From: Vitis vinifera
Taxonomy: Eukaryota > Streptophyta > Magnoliopsida > Vitales > Vitaceae
Assembly (NCBI RefSeq): GCF_030704535.1
Contig: NC_081817.1
Coordinates: 1,131,001 to 1,195,000 of the forward strand
Direction: 5' to 3'
Length of the DNA stretch: 64,000 nt
Both the position numbers and the translations under genes were made by a program. Shown one piece after another: positions 1 to 12,722 of this stretch. Position 1 is the first letter of the stretch. Every line of letters begins with the position of its first letter. The notes beneath the pieces are model-generated. The model saw nothing but the letters and a program-made list of their open reading frames with translations. It ran no database searches and was not told where the DNA came from.

Positions 1-317
1 TCATTTGTTGCTAATAGTTGCTTGGTAGAACTTACCTAGACTAGTATAGTCCTTTGATGCCATGGACCAGACTTTGCGAGGTGTTGATTTTGCTACAGGA
101 GCCCTTATTAAAGTATTAAATTGAATATTTTTGCCAACTATAATAGTGTCCAGGATAAACAAATAGTTGGTCTTTCCGGTTTGGTTGATTCTGCTTAAAT
201 TTGCATCTCATTTTTTGCAGCACTATGCCTTTATTTAACCATTTTTATCATGCAGTTATATGTGGTCCCTCTTCTTGAATGCATAATAAAGAAGGTTGTG
301 TCATGTATGTCACACAG

Positions 318-398
318 GCCGGATATGCAGAGAAGATGGCAAATGTTTGGGAAAAGGTTGCAGAAGAAACAAGTGGGTATGCAAAAGATGGCAGCTGA
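318..398 (+). CDS. terminal exon of an unidentified gene (partial)
   Basis: A short open stretch follows a plausible splice acceptor (ACACAG at 312-317). It reads AGYAEKMANVWEKVAEE and a few more residues up to a TGA at 396-398. The acidic/basic, Glu- and Lys-rich composition looks like a helical C-terminus rather than random translation. The upstream exons would lie left of the window or in the first 300 bases, where I could not define them. I do not recognise the protein. The sequence after the stop, to about 570, would be its 3' UTR. Confidence 0.35.
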   Translation, partial: AGYAEKMANVWEKVAEETSGYAKDGS

Positions 399-798
399 AG
401 GACGAGGCTGTAAATTTTGTTTTCAGCTTTTTTCTGTGGACTTCTGTTTTTTCATTTTTGTAAATTATATGGAGTTTAATGAGACATTCATTACATACCC
501 AGTTGCCTACAGAAACCCTTGTTACTTCAGCTCGGAACTCTGTGTGAAGATATGGGAACTCCAAAGACAATAGAGGTGGAGTAGTAACACATTCTTAATA
601 TAACCAAAGAAAAATAACAGAGTTGGAAAAACATTTCATCATATGGTCTTGTTTTAGGGTAAAAGATCACTTCTCTAGTTCCAACTGTTAGCTCTGAGTT
701 TTACTTTTGCTCTGTTTATATGAATTTTGCAATGGGCATTTTTGCTCTATTGAGGCTAAGGGTCTTTCATTTGATTCGTCCTGTAAGATGATAATGAG

Positions 799-888
799 TT
801 GGGGCCGGAGGTTGTGCTTGTGGCTGTTGCTGCGGCTGGGCTTTTGGAGTGGGAAATTGAGAGGAACAAAGGGAGAAATTGGGAATGA
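799..888 (+). other. possible alternative terminal exon, function unknown
   Basis: After the potential acceptor AATGAG (793-798) a frame reads LGPEVVLVAVAAAGLLEWE, continues with a charged stretch (IERNKGRNWE) and stops with TGA at 886-888. A hydrophobic segment followed by a charged tail and a local rise in GC is unlike the surrounding spacer. It could be an alternative last exon of the gene ending at 398, an exon of another gene, or chance. No partner exon was found. Confidence 0.15.
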
Positions 889-1432
889 GTTCATGGAATA
901 TGCAGGCTTTATGGAAGGCCTGTTCAAGAGAGCTTCTCAATTGGAAGTAGATTTTTATTTAATTAATTAATTTTAAATATCACAATTATTCCTTTTTATA
1001 TAAAAATATTTTTAAATAAACATAAAATTCAACTACTATTACTTTATTGGTAATCATTTATGAACTTAGAAACATGTGTATTTTTCCATGACTAGCAATT
1101 ATTAAATTAGTTCCATCATACATTTTCAAGGACTGTAAGTTTGATAGGTACCATATTGGTATCCTAGTATTTTTCCTTGTTGAATATGTTATTTATATTT
1201 TTTCCTCTTCTGTCGTGGTTTTGTTTGTAAGCTGAATCCAACCTTTTGGTATCAAATTTATCCATTTCAGACAAAAACAAGCTTTAATTAACTAAAACAA
1301 ACTTATATATACAGATACAGAATCACTACCCAAAATCGAAATTCAAGAATAAAAGAATCGTGGTAGAGACTATTGTCTCTCTCTCCCTAATATCTCTACC
1401 AACAAATACAAATACTTTCAAGCATTCCCTTC

Positions 1433-4131
1433 TCAATCACTTGCTGAAGGGACTCCGGCTCCATCCTCACCGGAACTAGCAGCTGCCTCCGGTCTGATCT
1501 CCTCAAGCTGCTGGAGAACCTGGTGGACTTCCGGCCGTGCTGAGGGTGAAGGATCCACACAATGCAAAGCCAGTTTCAAAGTGTTCAGCAACTCATCACC
1601 AATCGTAGACGCATCCTTCATCAACTCCAAATCGAACACTTCATTTGTCCACTCCTCCTTCACAATGGAGGCCACCCACTGAGGCAAATCCACTCCATTC
1701 GTCGCCTCCCCTGGCGACTTCCCTGTTAGAAGCTCCAGGATAATAACCCCGAGACTGTATACATCAGTCTTTGTGCTGGCTTTCTTCAGCTTCGAGAGCT
1801 CCGGTGCCCGGTAACCCAATGCCCCTGCTGTTGCAATCACATTAGAATTGGCTGCAGTCGTCATTAACCTGGAGAGGCCAAAGTCTGCAATCTTGGCAGT
1901 TATATTCTCATCTAGTAATAAATTGCTTGATGTAAGGTTCCCATGGATTATGTTTTCATTGTTATGAAGGTGGAACAGACCGCGCGTAGTTCCTTGTGCG
2001 ATTCTCATCCTTGTTGGCCAATCAATCGATATGTCCGGGCCGCGGGCTGCAGCAAACAGGACAAGATATTAGTATCTGATGAATGCAGTTTTTTCCGTTT
2101 AGGGTGGTTGAAAGTGTGGAGTACAGTTTACTCACCATGGAGGAAAGCTGCGAGGCTCCCTTTCGGCATGTAGTCGAAAACAAGAAGTTTCTCCCCTTTG
2201 GGTCCTAAGTAGTAAGCCCTGAGAGCCAGAAGATTAGGGTGTCGAATTTTCCCAAGTACATTAACCTCAGTTTCGAATTCCCTCTGGCTTTTTGTGATCT
2301 TCTCCCTCAATCTCTTCACTGCAACTTCGTTTCCATCCTCCAATGTGGCCTTGTAAACAGTCCCATAAGTGCTCTTTCCCATAATCTCTGCGGTTGCACA
2401 CAAAAGATCGTCGGCTGTGAACACCATTGGCCCATCAAAATGGACTAGTTTGCCTCCTGCCTCTCCGCCTGCTTCGACTTCAACGCCGGCTGATGGGGCG
2501 CCCTTCTCGGCCCTTGCTGCTCCAGGCCTTCTTCCTGTGGCCTGACCATCCTTTGCTTTTGATGCAGCCCTTTTTCTGATCAAGCAGCACAGCAAAATAC
2601 AGCAGACTAGAAGCAAGATTATGAGCAGTGCCCCTGCTGCTATGAGAATTATGTCCTTGGTACTTAGTTTTCTGCCATGGCTCCTCGGTTTTCCCCGAGA
2701 TGGAGCTGGGACAACTTGAGAAGGTACTTCAGAAGGGCAAGGGGTTGAAGCATCGTACCCACAGAGCTGAAGATTCCCCACAAAGCAGCTTGAATTGAAC
2801 TTTTGGGACAGAAGAGCTGGAACAGAACCAGAGAGGTTGTTGTAAGAAACATTGAAGGAATTCAGGTTTGGAAGATCAGCAATGGAAGATGGGATATCTC
2901 CGGTAAGGTTATTCTGCGATAAATCAAGCTGTGTGAGCGCTGAAGCGTTCCCGATACTTCCAGGAATAGGACCATTGAATCGGTTTCTCCTCAAGTTGAG
3001 GACTGAAAGGTTCTGCAACTTCTCAAAGGCATCTGGGATTTGGCTATCAAGGCCATTGTTCTCCAGATTCAACACAAGAAGAGAGGATAAATTGGAGAGA
3101 CTAATGGGCAAGCTTCCATTAATGGCATTGCTGGAGAAATCTACTGTTTTAAGCCTGGAGAGCCGACCTATTTCATCAGGTATGGCTCCAGTGATCTGGT
3201 TATGACTGAGAGAAACCTTTTGGAGCTCACTCAACTTCCCCAAAGAAGTGGGCATGCTTCCAGAGAAGAAGTTATGATCAAGGGCTAATGACTGAAGGCG
3301 AAAAAGGCTTTTCCCTTGCGTCCCAACACCCCAAGAGTTGGGTATAGGGCCAGAGAGGTTATTGTGTTGGAGAGCAAGGAAGGTGAGGGAAGAAGAGCGA
3401 GTGAGACTAACAGGGATGGAACCCGAAAAGGAATTGAAGCTGAGATTGAGCCTGTAAAACTTGGTAGAGTTGAAAAGACTATCAGGGATAGTCCCAGAGA
3501 GAGAATTGTTACTGAGATCAACAGTTTGAAGCAAGGGACAGGAGCCAATTGAAGGAGGAATAGAACCCGAAAACCTATTATTGAAGAGCTGAACTCCTCT
3601 GAGGTTTGGGAGAAACCCCAGAGCTGAAGGTATGGAACCACCAATGAAATTATCATGGAGACTCAGTTTTCGTAGCGCTTGTAGCTGCCCAATCTTCTCT
3701 GAGATTCGACCTCCCAATCCTTTCCATGGAAGCTGAATAACAATGACCTGTCCCTGAGCACACTTGATCCCAACCCAACCACCCGAACAAGCTCCATATC
3801 CACTGTCGTTCCAGCTCCTCAAGAACCCTCTTGGATCCACCAGTTCATGCTTGAAGGCCTGAAGCGATTGGAAATCAGCTTCTGTGACAATGACTCCATC
3901 CCATGCCTGGCTTGAAACAGGCTGGACCACCAAGATAATCAACTGAACAAACAGTAGAAAGCGAGCATAATGCCCAGAAGCCTCACTCTTGAGCTGAAAT
4001 TTTTTCCATTTCTCCTTCTTTTTATCACAAATGTGTCTCCAACCCACCACTCTCCCACTGAAAAACTGAAAAACCCAAAAAGGGTATGCGTAAAAGCCTT
4101 TGAAAATCTCCGTTTCCTTATCCATAACCAT
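1433..4131 (-). CDS. IMK2: LRR receptor-like (pseudo)kinase, IMK2 type
   Basis: Two exons, complement(join(1433..2046,2136..4131)), encode 869 aa. The 89-bp intron has a GT donor and a TGCAG acceptor and splits an Ala codon at residue 666. The order is: an unusual basic N-terminal extension (about 1-54), a hydrophobic signal segment (about 55-74), a Cys-pair LRR cap, roughly eleven plant-type LRRs (xxLxGxIP), one membrane helix (493-516) followed by RKR, then a kinase-like domain (about 570-850). The VAVK lysine (606) and DFG (720-722) are present, but the catalytic HRD is HGN (700-702). This is the IMK2/IMK3 pattern and suggests weak or no phosphotransfer. The family acts at the plasma membrane and was described in meristems. 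The first ATG (4131) is used because no other Met precedes the signal segment. The Arabidopsis family members are slightly shorter. Confidence 0.93.
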
Positions 4132-4319
4132 TAAGAACTATACCAGCTGTGAAAAGAAACCAGAAGAAGAAGAAGAAGAAAAAGAAGAAAGGGAGATTCT
4201 TTGTATTGTAATAGTGGGAAGATGGAAAGAGAATGAGGGATGAAACAGGAGCTGAAGTGAGTTGAGAGAGCGTTTTGTAGTGAGAACTGAGAAGAAGAGA
4301 TGGGGCTCCTGGGAGATTT

Positions 4320-4325
4320 CACGTG
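4320..4325. promoter_or_regulatory. G-box CACGTG upstream of the IMK2-type gene
   Basis: A perfect palindromic CACGTG lies about 190 bp before the IMK2 start codon. The DNA between is GA/CT-rich, as in many plant 5' leaders. G-boxes bind bZIP and bHLH factors. Whether it lies in the promoter or in the leader is unknown because the transcription start cannot be read from sequence. Confidence 0.3.
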
Positions 4326-4379
4326 AAGATCTGTGAGAGAGAGAAAGAGAATCTTTGTATTGGGAAAAATAAAACCGGA

Positions 4380-7300
4380 GACATAATGTCAGGTATCATT
4401 AGCTTCAGAGACCCTTCTTCTTACACAAAAATTAAAAAGAAATAAATAAAAATAAATAAAAATAAAGCCTTAACGGCTAGTTTTCTAGGTTTTACTTCAA
4501 TTTGACCACCTGGTTTTCCGAAGTGTAATTGTGGCGAAGCCGCGCCTCCAACGGCTATCTTCTCACTTATGGATTAAGTGGACTCCGAAATTACTTTCCT
4601 GCCCCTAGCAACACCTCCATCGACTTCAATCACTAAATCTCCATCATGCATTTCCTGTTTTACCCTGGTGTATTTTCATTAAATAAAATCATCCATTAAA
4701 AAGTAAAAACTACCTTTAACCTACTTTATATCCTTAAAAACTATTTTCCAAAATTTTAAAATTTAAGATAATTAAAAAAATTTAATACCTTAATCTTTTT
4801 AATCAATTTTTTAAAAATCATTATATTCACTATTATTTTCTATTTTTAGAAATGAAGCCAAACAGAGTTTAAAAATCTTTAAATGATTAAATTTTTAATC
4901 ATTTAAATTTTTTTTATTAAATGAGATATTAGAAAAAAAAACTTTTAAAATATTTTTAACAATTCGAAAGTAGAGTTTAGAGTAAAAATAATTTATTTAA
5001 AAAAAATCCAAAAAATAGATATCTTCTCATAATAATCTCTAAACTAGTTGTTCTCAATTAGGGGAATATCCACATAAAATTGAAATCGTAGTTGATAATT
5101 ACGATTTTGATTTTATGTTAACGATCAAAATTATAGTGAGAACTTTAATCCTAAAATCATAATTAGTGATTATAATTTTAAAATATAAACTTAAAATCAT
5201 AATTAATTATTATGATTCGCCTTTGATCTTTCCGGCTCTAGTTTTCTACTACCAAAACAAATACCTAACTCACTCTCAGCTCTGTAATCCCATAGCTTGT
5301 TTGCAAGGAACTGGCTTGCTGATCAGGAGAACTAGATTTGCCGTAAATTCAATACCCAAGGAGGTCCTCAAGACTTAACACTGTCTGAGAGCTTGGCCTA
5401 AAATATTAAAATCGTAATTATAGTTTTATAATAAAAATAAATAAAACAAAATTTATAGGTTTCATGAATAAATTGACTAATTTAAAAATTATTTTAATAA
5501 GGGATCCATTGTTTGGAATTTTTTTTTTTTTCGAATATATTACTTTTCCTCAAAACTCTTGAAAGTATCTTGAAATCCTTGTAAGGAAAACGAAATACTA
5601 GGTGGGAGAGTGTGGGATGACTATGACTATTAAAGGTGAAAGGTATAGAAGCTAAAAAGGTTTGTTGCATGTCCCATCATCCAACTTTTATAATGCTTTG
5701 ATGACACCGTTTTGTTTGCCACAGATATAATGTTTTTTTTTAAAATAAAAAAAATACAAAATTTAAATGTAAATATTCTAGTATTTGTTTTCATCTCATA
5801 TTAGCCTCCACATCTTTCTTTTTTTTCAAAATTATAGTTGGGGATTATGATTTTAAGAACATATATAAAATCAAAACTTATGATCATGATTTTAATGATT
5901 CATAAAACTAAAATTACAAACCCTGGTTATAAACAAACACTAATTTCATAATTATTTTGAAATTAAAAAACCATTACTTTTATCAATTCCATCGGTAAGT
6001 TTTACCATTGAAAGAGAACTTAATTTTTTTTTTTCCACAACCAAGAAAATATTTTGGGCAGAAAGAATATGTGGAACGTACAGCATATGGCAGTATTAAT
6101 GGTGAAAGCTATCCCTCCGAAAGAGGTCGTTAAAAGTTCCATCATTCAGCCTGTACAAGGGATTGATGAAACTATTTGTAAAATTTTGAATATGAATATG
6201 AATCAATCAAACACCCTGCCAATCAATTCTCTTTTAAGTGTGTTTGGTAGTATTTTGTTGCGAATCAATTCTCTTTTATCGTCGGGAGTCTGTTATCTTT
6301 TTACCACTTGAAAATTTTTATCTTTCATATATTAAAGATGTTAAAAATATTTTTTAAAATCACTATCAAACATATTTTTAAAATATATTTAAAAATAATT
6401 TTAAAAAACGTTTTTAATATTTTTAAAATAGTCTTGAGAATGATTTTAGAAAGAGTTTCTAATATTTTTAAAGTAACCCTTAATATCTTAAATATAGGAA
6501 AAGAGAATCGCCATTCGCTTCCCTTTCATCCCCTGTTCTCGTTTAATTTCTTAAATGTAGGAAAAGAGAAGGTAGGTATGAGAGAACAAGGGGGTTTGTT
6601 TGAAATAATTCTTAAAATAGATGTATGCTGTTTCAAGGAGTAAAATTCTATTTCAGAGCTTAATTCTAAAGAACAGTATTTTTCATAGAGACAAGGTGGC
6701 CTCGCTACTTTCCCCAAAATATTATTCATGGGTTCTAGTTATTTCTCCTATTTTTTTTTTTTAAAGCCTCATATTTATTCTGAAAAATTACCCTATTTTC
6801 ATTACAAATTCTGAAACACTGTTTTCAATTCAAAATTTATCCAATGTGTTTTTAAATATGAGAATCTATTTTTTGTTCTAAATATCATAAGACTGTTTTT
6901 TACTACAGACAGACCATAATTTTCTAGTTCCACATTGCCAATTAGAAAGCTTCTCTCCAACCCAAGGAAGCTGCCTTTTTGCCATGTTCTCACACACACT
7001 TCCAAGAACAAAACAATCAAACCTATTCATATGGAAAAATTGTCGTCTCCATATCTTCTCACAACATTTGTTAAACGATATTGGAGGAATTTGCAGTCAT
7101 TGAAGCAATTCCATTTTCCATACCAGTGGCTTCTTCTATAAGGTAAAAAAATTAGCAAAATCTCATAATTCACTATCAATTCATTAGGGATCAAAAAGGG
7201 AGGCCATAAGCAAGCTAGAGGCAGCTCTGGGCCTATTGGCATGGCCCTCATTTGTATACCCTTCCTCTAGATTTAGATATGACCTAAGGAAGCCAGATAC

Positions 7301-9340
7301 AATTACAAAAGCCTCTCTTTCCCTAGAATGATGAAACATTGGCTAGAAGTTAGAACAATATGAAACAGCTACCTAATACCAATTCAAATCTAGGGTAAAC
7401 TATGTCACTTTTTCAGGTGTTAGCCACTAGATATAGAGATATAATCATGTATAGGCGCACACTAAGTACCGGCCAAGTACCTCTTAGCTCGGGCTGGAAA
7501 GTCTCATGCCCAGATGCTATCGGTTCAGATGTATAGGGGCACAGAACCCCATCAACTCGTCCTCTTTAAACAAAGCTGCATCTTTACATTTGTTAGATAA
7601 ACCCACCAAACATGTTTTAGGAAAACAATGGAATGATCAACACTGATATCCTGCCTTTATTAAAGACACCACCACATTTCAAACATGATATATCTTGGTT
7701 CTTATTCTTCCATATCTCAGATAATGGGATACAATGGGTGGTGCTGATATGCTTTGTACACAAGCACTCAAAGACAAGGATATCCTTGACCCAATCTTCT
7801 TATTATAAGAAGATAAGTATAACAAGCAGCAGAAGATGCAGAACAACCCCATGTACGGAGGAAGCATATACTAGCAGTAGCACCTAATGAAACTAAACAA
7901 GAGAGTGGAGGAAAATAAAAATAGGCACAAGGGGTAAGACGAATTAGACACTGGCTCAAATCCACTCTGCTGATGAACACCACCAAAGATGGCCTTCTAA
8001 CAAACACCCCCCCCCCCCAAACCAAGACTGCAAATACAGGGGGCAAAAACTTCTATGGTTCTAGAGATTGAGGAGTCCACAACCCCAAAAAAATTAGAAA
8101 AGAAAGAGTAGCTTTCCCAGCCCTTCTCCTTAGAACTTCTATTTCAACAAAGGTGCCGGGTGAGATATCTGGAAGGCATAGCAGACTAATTACCACGATT
8201 CCCAAGCAAAAGGGTAATGAGTCGGGGAGATTCACTATTCCTCGATCCTTTGCATGTGCAGCGACACATGAGATGATCCAAATTCAAGATTCTCACCCAA
8301 AAAGTCGTCTGGACATATGAGCCTAGCCAATACCAACTTACATTAACTGGGAAACAGGTGCCTCCAGTATCCAAGGACAGAAAGACTATACTAAAAGGCC
8401 TCAAACCTTCGAAAACTTCAGTAGCTTACTATCTTCCCCGCCCTAACTTAGCATGACATGCCAAAACCGCAAAGGGATGAACTTATAAGTTAGAAAACAT
8501 CATCCCCACATCCCTTTTGATAACCCTTCCATGGGCCTTTCCTAAACTAACACTGATGACACAAATATTATCTTTCAGTTCTAAAGGAAACATCCTAAAA
8601 CCTAAAGCACCTTCGAACAATCCTCACTTCCAAGTTCCCCTACCAAATTGTCATTCAATGGGCAATTGCATCCCGGTCATGATTGACTACCTTCCAAACA
8701 GCCCTATCAGTATCCATTGGAATAGGCTACTAGATGAATATCCAAACACACACATTGGAATCAGGCTCACATTTTGAACTAATAATCATGAACACGAATA
8801 GGCAATTAGACAAAGACCCACAAGTAAATCTCTTCAACAATACAGCCATGATAACCGGCCACAGCTTTGCAAATCAAGCTGGAATTACACTAACAGATCT
8901 CCACATTATTGAGCAATGAAATTTCAGCATAATTCTAAAAGAGCAAAAACAGAAAACACATAATGACAGCAAGTTGAGTACAATTAAATGGAGATTATTA
9001 AGGCATGGCCATCAAGAACTCTATTAAAAAGTGTAAGGAATAATGAGAAAGATTAAAACCAAAACTAAAATCAACCCAAACGGAAACAGATTATAATGAT
9101 TCATCTTCCTCCATTGATCAATGATGACCCATCAACATATTGTATACAGAATGTTGGTTGACCAAATCCATCAGAAACAAAATTACATACCAATCACAGC
9201 ATACTAGATCAGGTCATCTAAATTTTCAGATTTCCAGATCCAATCTACGTAAGAGAGGAAAAACCTAAAAATTGCATTGAACCGAAATAAAAGAAAACCT
9301 TCTTCTACCAAAAATAGCCTCGTAGCAATGTATAGATCAG
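4380..9340. other. non-coding interval, AT-rich left part, no gene recognised
   Basis: From 4430 to 7000 the DNA is AT-rich and includes a MITE-like stretch around 6230-6480 (TTTGGTAGT... and ...CTATCAAACA halves). From 7200 to 9350 the base composition is more balanced and could include downstream parts of the PRA1 transcript or a non-coding RNA, but I saw no convincing protein-coding exon on either strand. A C12 run is at 8007-8018. Confidence 0.5.
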
Positions 9341-9357
9341 ATCAAATTAGATCTATC

Positions 9358-10032
9358 TCATACGCGAGCGGCAACGGCCCGAGCGGCAACGGCCGGAGCG
9401 GCAGCCGCGGCGGCGGAAGATGCCGCTCCGCCGAGGAAGGAGAGGAATCCGGAGGCGGCGGGCTCCTGATCATCAAGGAACAGATCCTCCGGCATCCTAA
9501 ACGCACCATGCGCGCAAACAATGGCCAATCCAATCATCAATGCTGAGATCAGCAGTGATCCAACGCTGGTGAGGAACACCACCACGATGGTTAACACCAC
9601 CAAGATGCCTAGGGTTTCGCGATCCGAAAACGTACGGCCAAGGAGGACCAAGGGCTGATCCGAGGGCCGGAAAAGGTAGAGGAAGAGCCACGCCGCGAGG
9701 AGGCAGAGGAGGACGAGGAGAGAGAAAGGGTGAGAGAGGAGAGAGAAAGCCAATACCAGCGCGAGTAGGGTTAGGTAGTTGACGCGAAAGTACGAGAAAT
9801 TCCTCCGAATCCGAGATGCAGCATCGGAAAGATTATCAGGTCGGGCCATGGAGCTACGGTCGACGAGCTCCAACCACGGCCGGCGCTGAGAGAAGCCGTG
9901 GCGGATCGAGGCGGATAGACGCGACATGAATGCTCGGAACGCCGGCGTCGCTATAGGCGGCTGCTGCGACTGACCGGCGGCGACACCGGTAGATTGGGAA
10001 CTAGAGATTGGGAGAGTTGGAGGAGACGCCAT
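9358..10032 (-). CDS. PRA1B: PRA1 family protein, subfamily B
   Basis: A single-exon gene of 224 aa. The N-terminal third is Ser/Pro/Gln-rich. It is followed by the PRA1 core: RPWLELVDRSSMARP, SRIRRNFSYFRVNYL, and four hydrophobic segments in two pairs (about 87-120 and 140-172). The DR-S-M-ARP and N-Y-R-VNY motifs are hallmarks of prenylated Rab acceptor 1 proteins. These are small hairpin membrane proteins of the ER/Golgi/endosome that help recycle prenylated Rab GTPases. After the core come an acidic EDLFLDD patch and an Ala-rich, Arg-containing tail (last 25 aa). The length fits plant PRA1.B (about 200-240 aa). The ATG at 10032 is the first in frame. The coding region is clearly GC-richer than its flanks. 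Confidence 0.95.
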   Translation of the reverse strand: MASPPTLPISSSQSTGVAAGQSQQPPIATPAFRAFMSRLSASIRHGFSQRRPWLELVDRSSMARPDNLSDAASRIRRNFSYFRVNYLTLLALVLAFSLLSHPFSLLVLLCLLAAWLFLYLFRPSDQPLVLLGRTFSDRETLGILVVLTIVVVFLTSVGSLLISALMIGLAIVCAHGAFRMPEDLFLDDQEPAASGFLSFLGGAASSAAAAAAPAVAARAVAARV

Positions 10033-10059
10033 AGGTGGGTGACGGAAGACGAGGGTGAA

Positions 10060-12300
10060 ATCAGATGAGGTTCGTGGGAAAAGGGGATTTTGGGGAGGTT
10101 CTCCTAAATTTAGGAAGAGGGTTTTGACGGAGGGAAATGATATGGAAAATAGAAGGGGCGTTTGGACGGAGAGAAAATTGGGATCGGTGTTTACCCACCG
10201 AGAAAGTACGGCACATGCAGTGGGGAAGTAAAGTATTATGTTGTGGCGCTGTATGATATGAAGTGTCGGCGTGTCCTGAGACGTTGGATTTCAGTTCCAT
10301 GGAGATGAAGTTTACCGTCAGAGCGCGTTAAGTTCATTAAAATGATAATAATAAATATTTATATAATAATATGAAAGGTAGCGATTCTATTGGGCCTGCT
10401 TCAAAATAGGAATGGGCCCAATCCAAGGTAGATAATATGTTCCAGCCCAGCATACTAATTTTCCTACTCAGCTATTTTTCTTTTTCTTTTTTTTTTTTAA
10501 AAAAAGTTTTATTTTTATAAAAAATATTTCCAAATATTTAGGAGTGTTTCTAATCTTAATAAAATTATCTCACAGACATATAGATTTTAATTTGTATTTC
10601 ATTTAAAAAAAATTTATAATAAATTAAATAAGAGAATTAAAAAAAAATCCTAAGTAATCCAAACTGGGTCTCACTATAATTTGTTTTTCTTGTTATCCAA
10701 ACAAAAGTATTTTCTATATTTTAAAGAAAATAACTCATTAATGTAATAATTAATATTTTCAAAGTCAGATTTATTGGACTACGGTCATTACTCAACTCAT
10801 AAATATATAATTTATGTTTTATTAAAATTAAAATAATTATAAAAATAAAAAACATTAAATAATAAAAAATTGTAAACATATTTCTTCATTTTAGTGTGGT
10901 CCAATCATCTAATTTGGTAGTACAAGTTTTAAATCATTGAAAATAATATTTATTTGTAATTATAATAAGTAAATCATAAGCTTTAAATTTTGAACTCAAT
11001 GCATTTAGGCTATGTTCGATTCTCAAAAAGTTTACGGGAAAATGCGAGGGAAAAGGAAAAATAAAAAATAGACTTAAAGTTAATGAATTATTTTTATATA
11101 CTTTTTTATATGTAAATATTATATATAAAAATGAAATTATTTAAATATATATAAATTTCTTAATAATATAAAATATATTTTATCTTCTTTCATATTTTTT
11201 ATAATAAAATCAAATATAAAAACTATATATTTTTTCTTTCTCCATTAAGAACCAAATATATTGGTATGAAAACATTGACAAACAATGAACACAAAAAAAA
11301 GACAATAAAATCAGACATTCAAATTTAACCCTATATATCTCATGATTCTATAAAATTCATTCTCAAACATAATTAAGTAGGAAAATCATAACGTTGAAAA
11401 TTACAAGGTTGAAATCTATGTGGAGAAGAAGCTTTTTCATAAATGAAACCGAGAACATTAAAGTAGGGTTGAGAGCCACCTCACTTAAAAATAGCTTCTT
11501 ATATTCATTTTTAACTGTGATAACAAAAGGCAACAAAATATTTTTAACATATAAAAGGGGTAAGAAAAATTCTTTAAAGAATGAAAAATTCTTCAATCTT
11601 CTCTTTTCTTTTGGTTTTCTTTCTTTCAAACTTTTTAAAAATCAAATATAGTTTACAAAAAATTACTTTCTCATAATTGAATACCATATAAAAGAAGCAA
11701 GAAAAAAAATATTAAGAAAAATAGGGAAAAAATGTTGCAAAATTTTTCTATTTATTTTTCTTGAAAAAGATAGGAAAAAGTTCAAGAAAAGTACATTTCT
11801 TATAAATTTAATTTTTTTTCTTTTGATTTTTTATCAAGAACCTAATAAGAAAAACTTTAAAGTTTTTTCTCATCCTTTTCTTTCCTTGTTTTTATTTTTG
11901 TATTCTTTTTCCATCAAACTTCTCATAAACCAAGCATATTGTGAAAATAAAAAAAAGTTATGATTTGAAAGGGATGATAGCCTGACATGAAAGATTTGAA
12001 AGGGATGATAGCATAACATGAAAGCGAGTCTATAAGAATTCAAAAAAGAACTTTTGGGTTTCAAGAAAATCAATAATAAGTCTAAATCCATTTTACTATA
12101 ATACATAGCTACCTGTATATCATGAAGTTACAAAGTTTGTACCTATAAACCAACCCCCCAAAGCGAAATAGGCATAAAGAAAAAAGCAATATATCAGACC
12201 AACCTACAAAAACGAAACGGTCCCTCCATAACCAGTCATCCATAGAAATCTCGTATCAACAATAGAACAAGATCCATTTTGCATCATATCTAAGGGATTC
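10060..12300. other. AT-rich intergenic spacer with MITE-like sequence
   Basis: No exon was seen. From about 10972 the sequence resembles the inverted-repeat element at 37275-37563: it opens with GGCTATGTTCGATTCTCAAA and shows the ATTAAGAACCAAATAT type of end near 11248. Similar AAGAACCTAATA and CATAAACCAAGCATA ends occur near 11838 and 11924. This suggests nested or decayed copies of one small non-autonomous element family. Confidence 0.4.
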
Positions 12301-12305
12301 CTTGG

Positions 12306-12526
12306 TTAGGATCGGGAAAGATGAACCTCTGGTGTACTAGTTATCATGCCCACAATAAAAGTCGGTAGCCAAGTGTAGAGCGGATAACAAAATACTCAAC
12401 AAGTATTAGCTCTCCCTAAAAAGTATGTGATCTAGCCACACCTTCCAGTACAACTGCCTTGTTACGACTCACTCCAGTTACTAGTCCTACCTTGGGCATC
12501 CCCTTCCTTGTAGTTAAGGTAATGAC
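12306..12526. other. NUPT: rearranged plastid 23S/16S rRNA fragment
   Basis: Positions 12306-12388 match, on the + strand, the conserved 3' region of bacterial/plastid 23S rRNA (GGTGTACTAGTTATCATGCC, then GTAGCCAAGTGTAGAGCGG). Positions 12386-12419 match the spacer just after plastid 16S rRNA. Positions 12420-12526 match the last ~107 nt of plastid 16S rRNA on the minus strand (CACCTTCCAGTACAACTGCC, then CTTGTTACGACTC). The two rRNA pieces are in opposite orientation, unlike the plastid operon. Differences from the conserved sequence are mostly C to T and G to A, the usual decay of methylated nuclear organelle DNA. It is not a functional rRNA gene. Confidence 0.85.
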
Positions 12527-12722
12527 AAATCATCAAACGAAGTTAATAGATATCCAAAGCCATTGGAAGTTTTTTTTTAAAAAAAACATTATTAAATAAT
12601 AATTCAAAAATAAATAAATAAATAAATATGACACTTTTTATCACTTAATTTATTTTTACACTAAACTTGTTTTTTAAAAAGATGAATTAATCATTTTTTA
12701 TATCAAATTCATTTTTTCCAAA

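Noticed and set aside
4131-4322. A 63-codon upstream frame whose stop (TAA) overlaps the IMK2 start codon (TAATG).
   Set aside because: The frame opens with GTG, not ATG, and contains no internal ATG, so it is not a normal eukaryotic uORF.
12420-12526. A functional 16S rRNA gene or ncRNA.
   Set aside because: Only the last ~107 nt are present, with many transitions, and it is fused to an inverted 23S piece.
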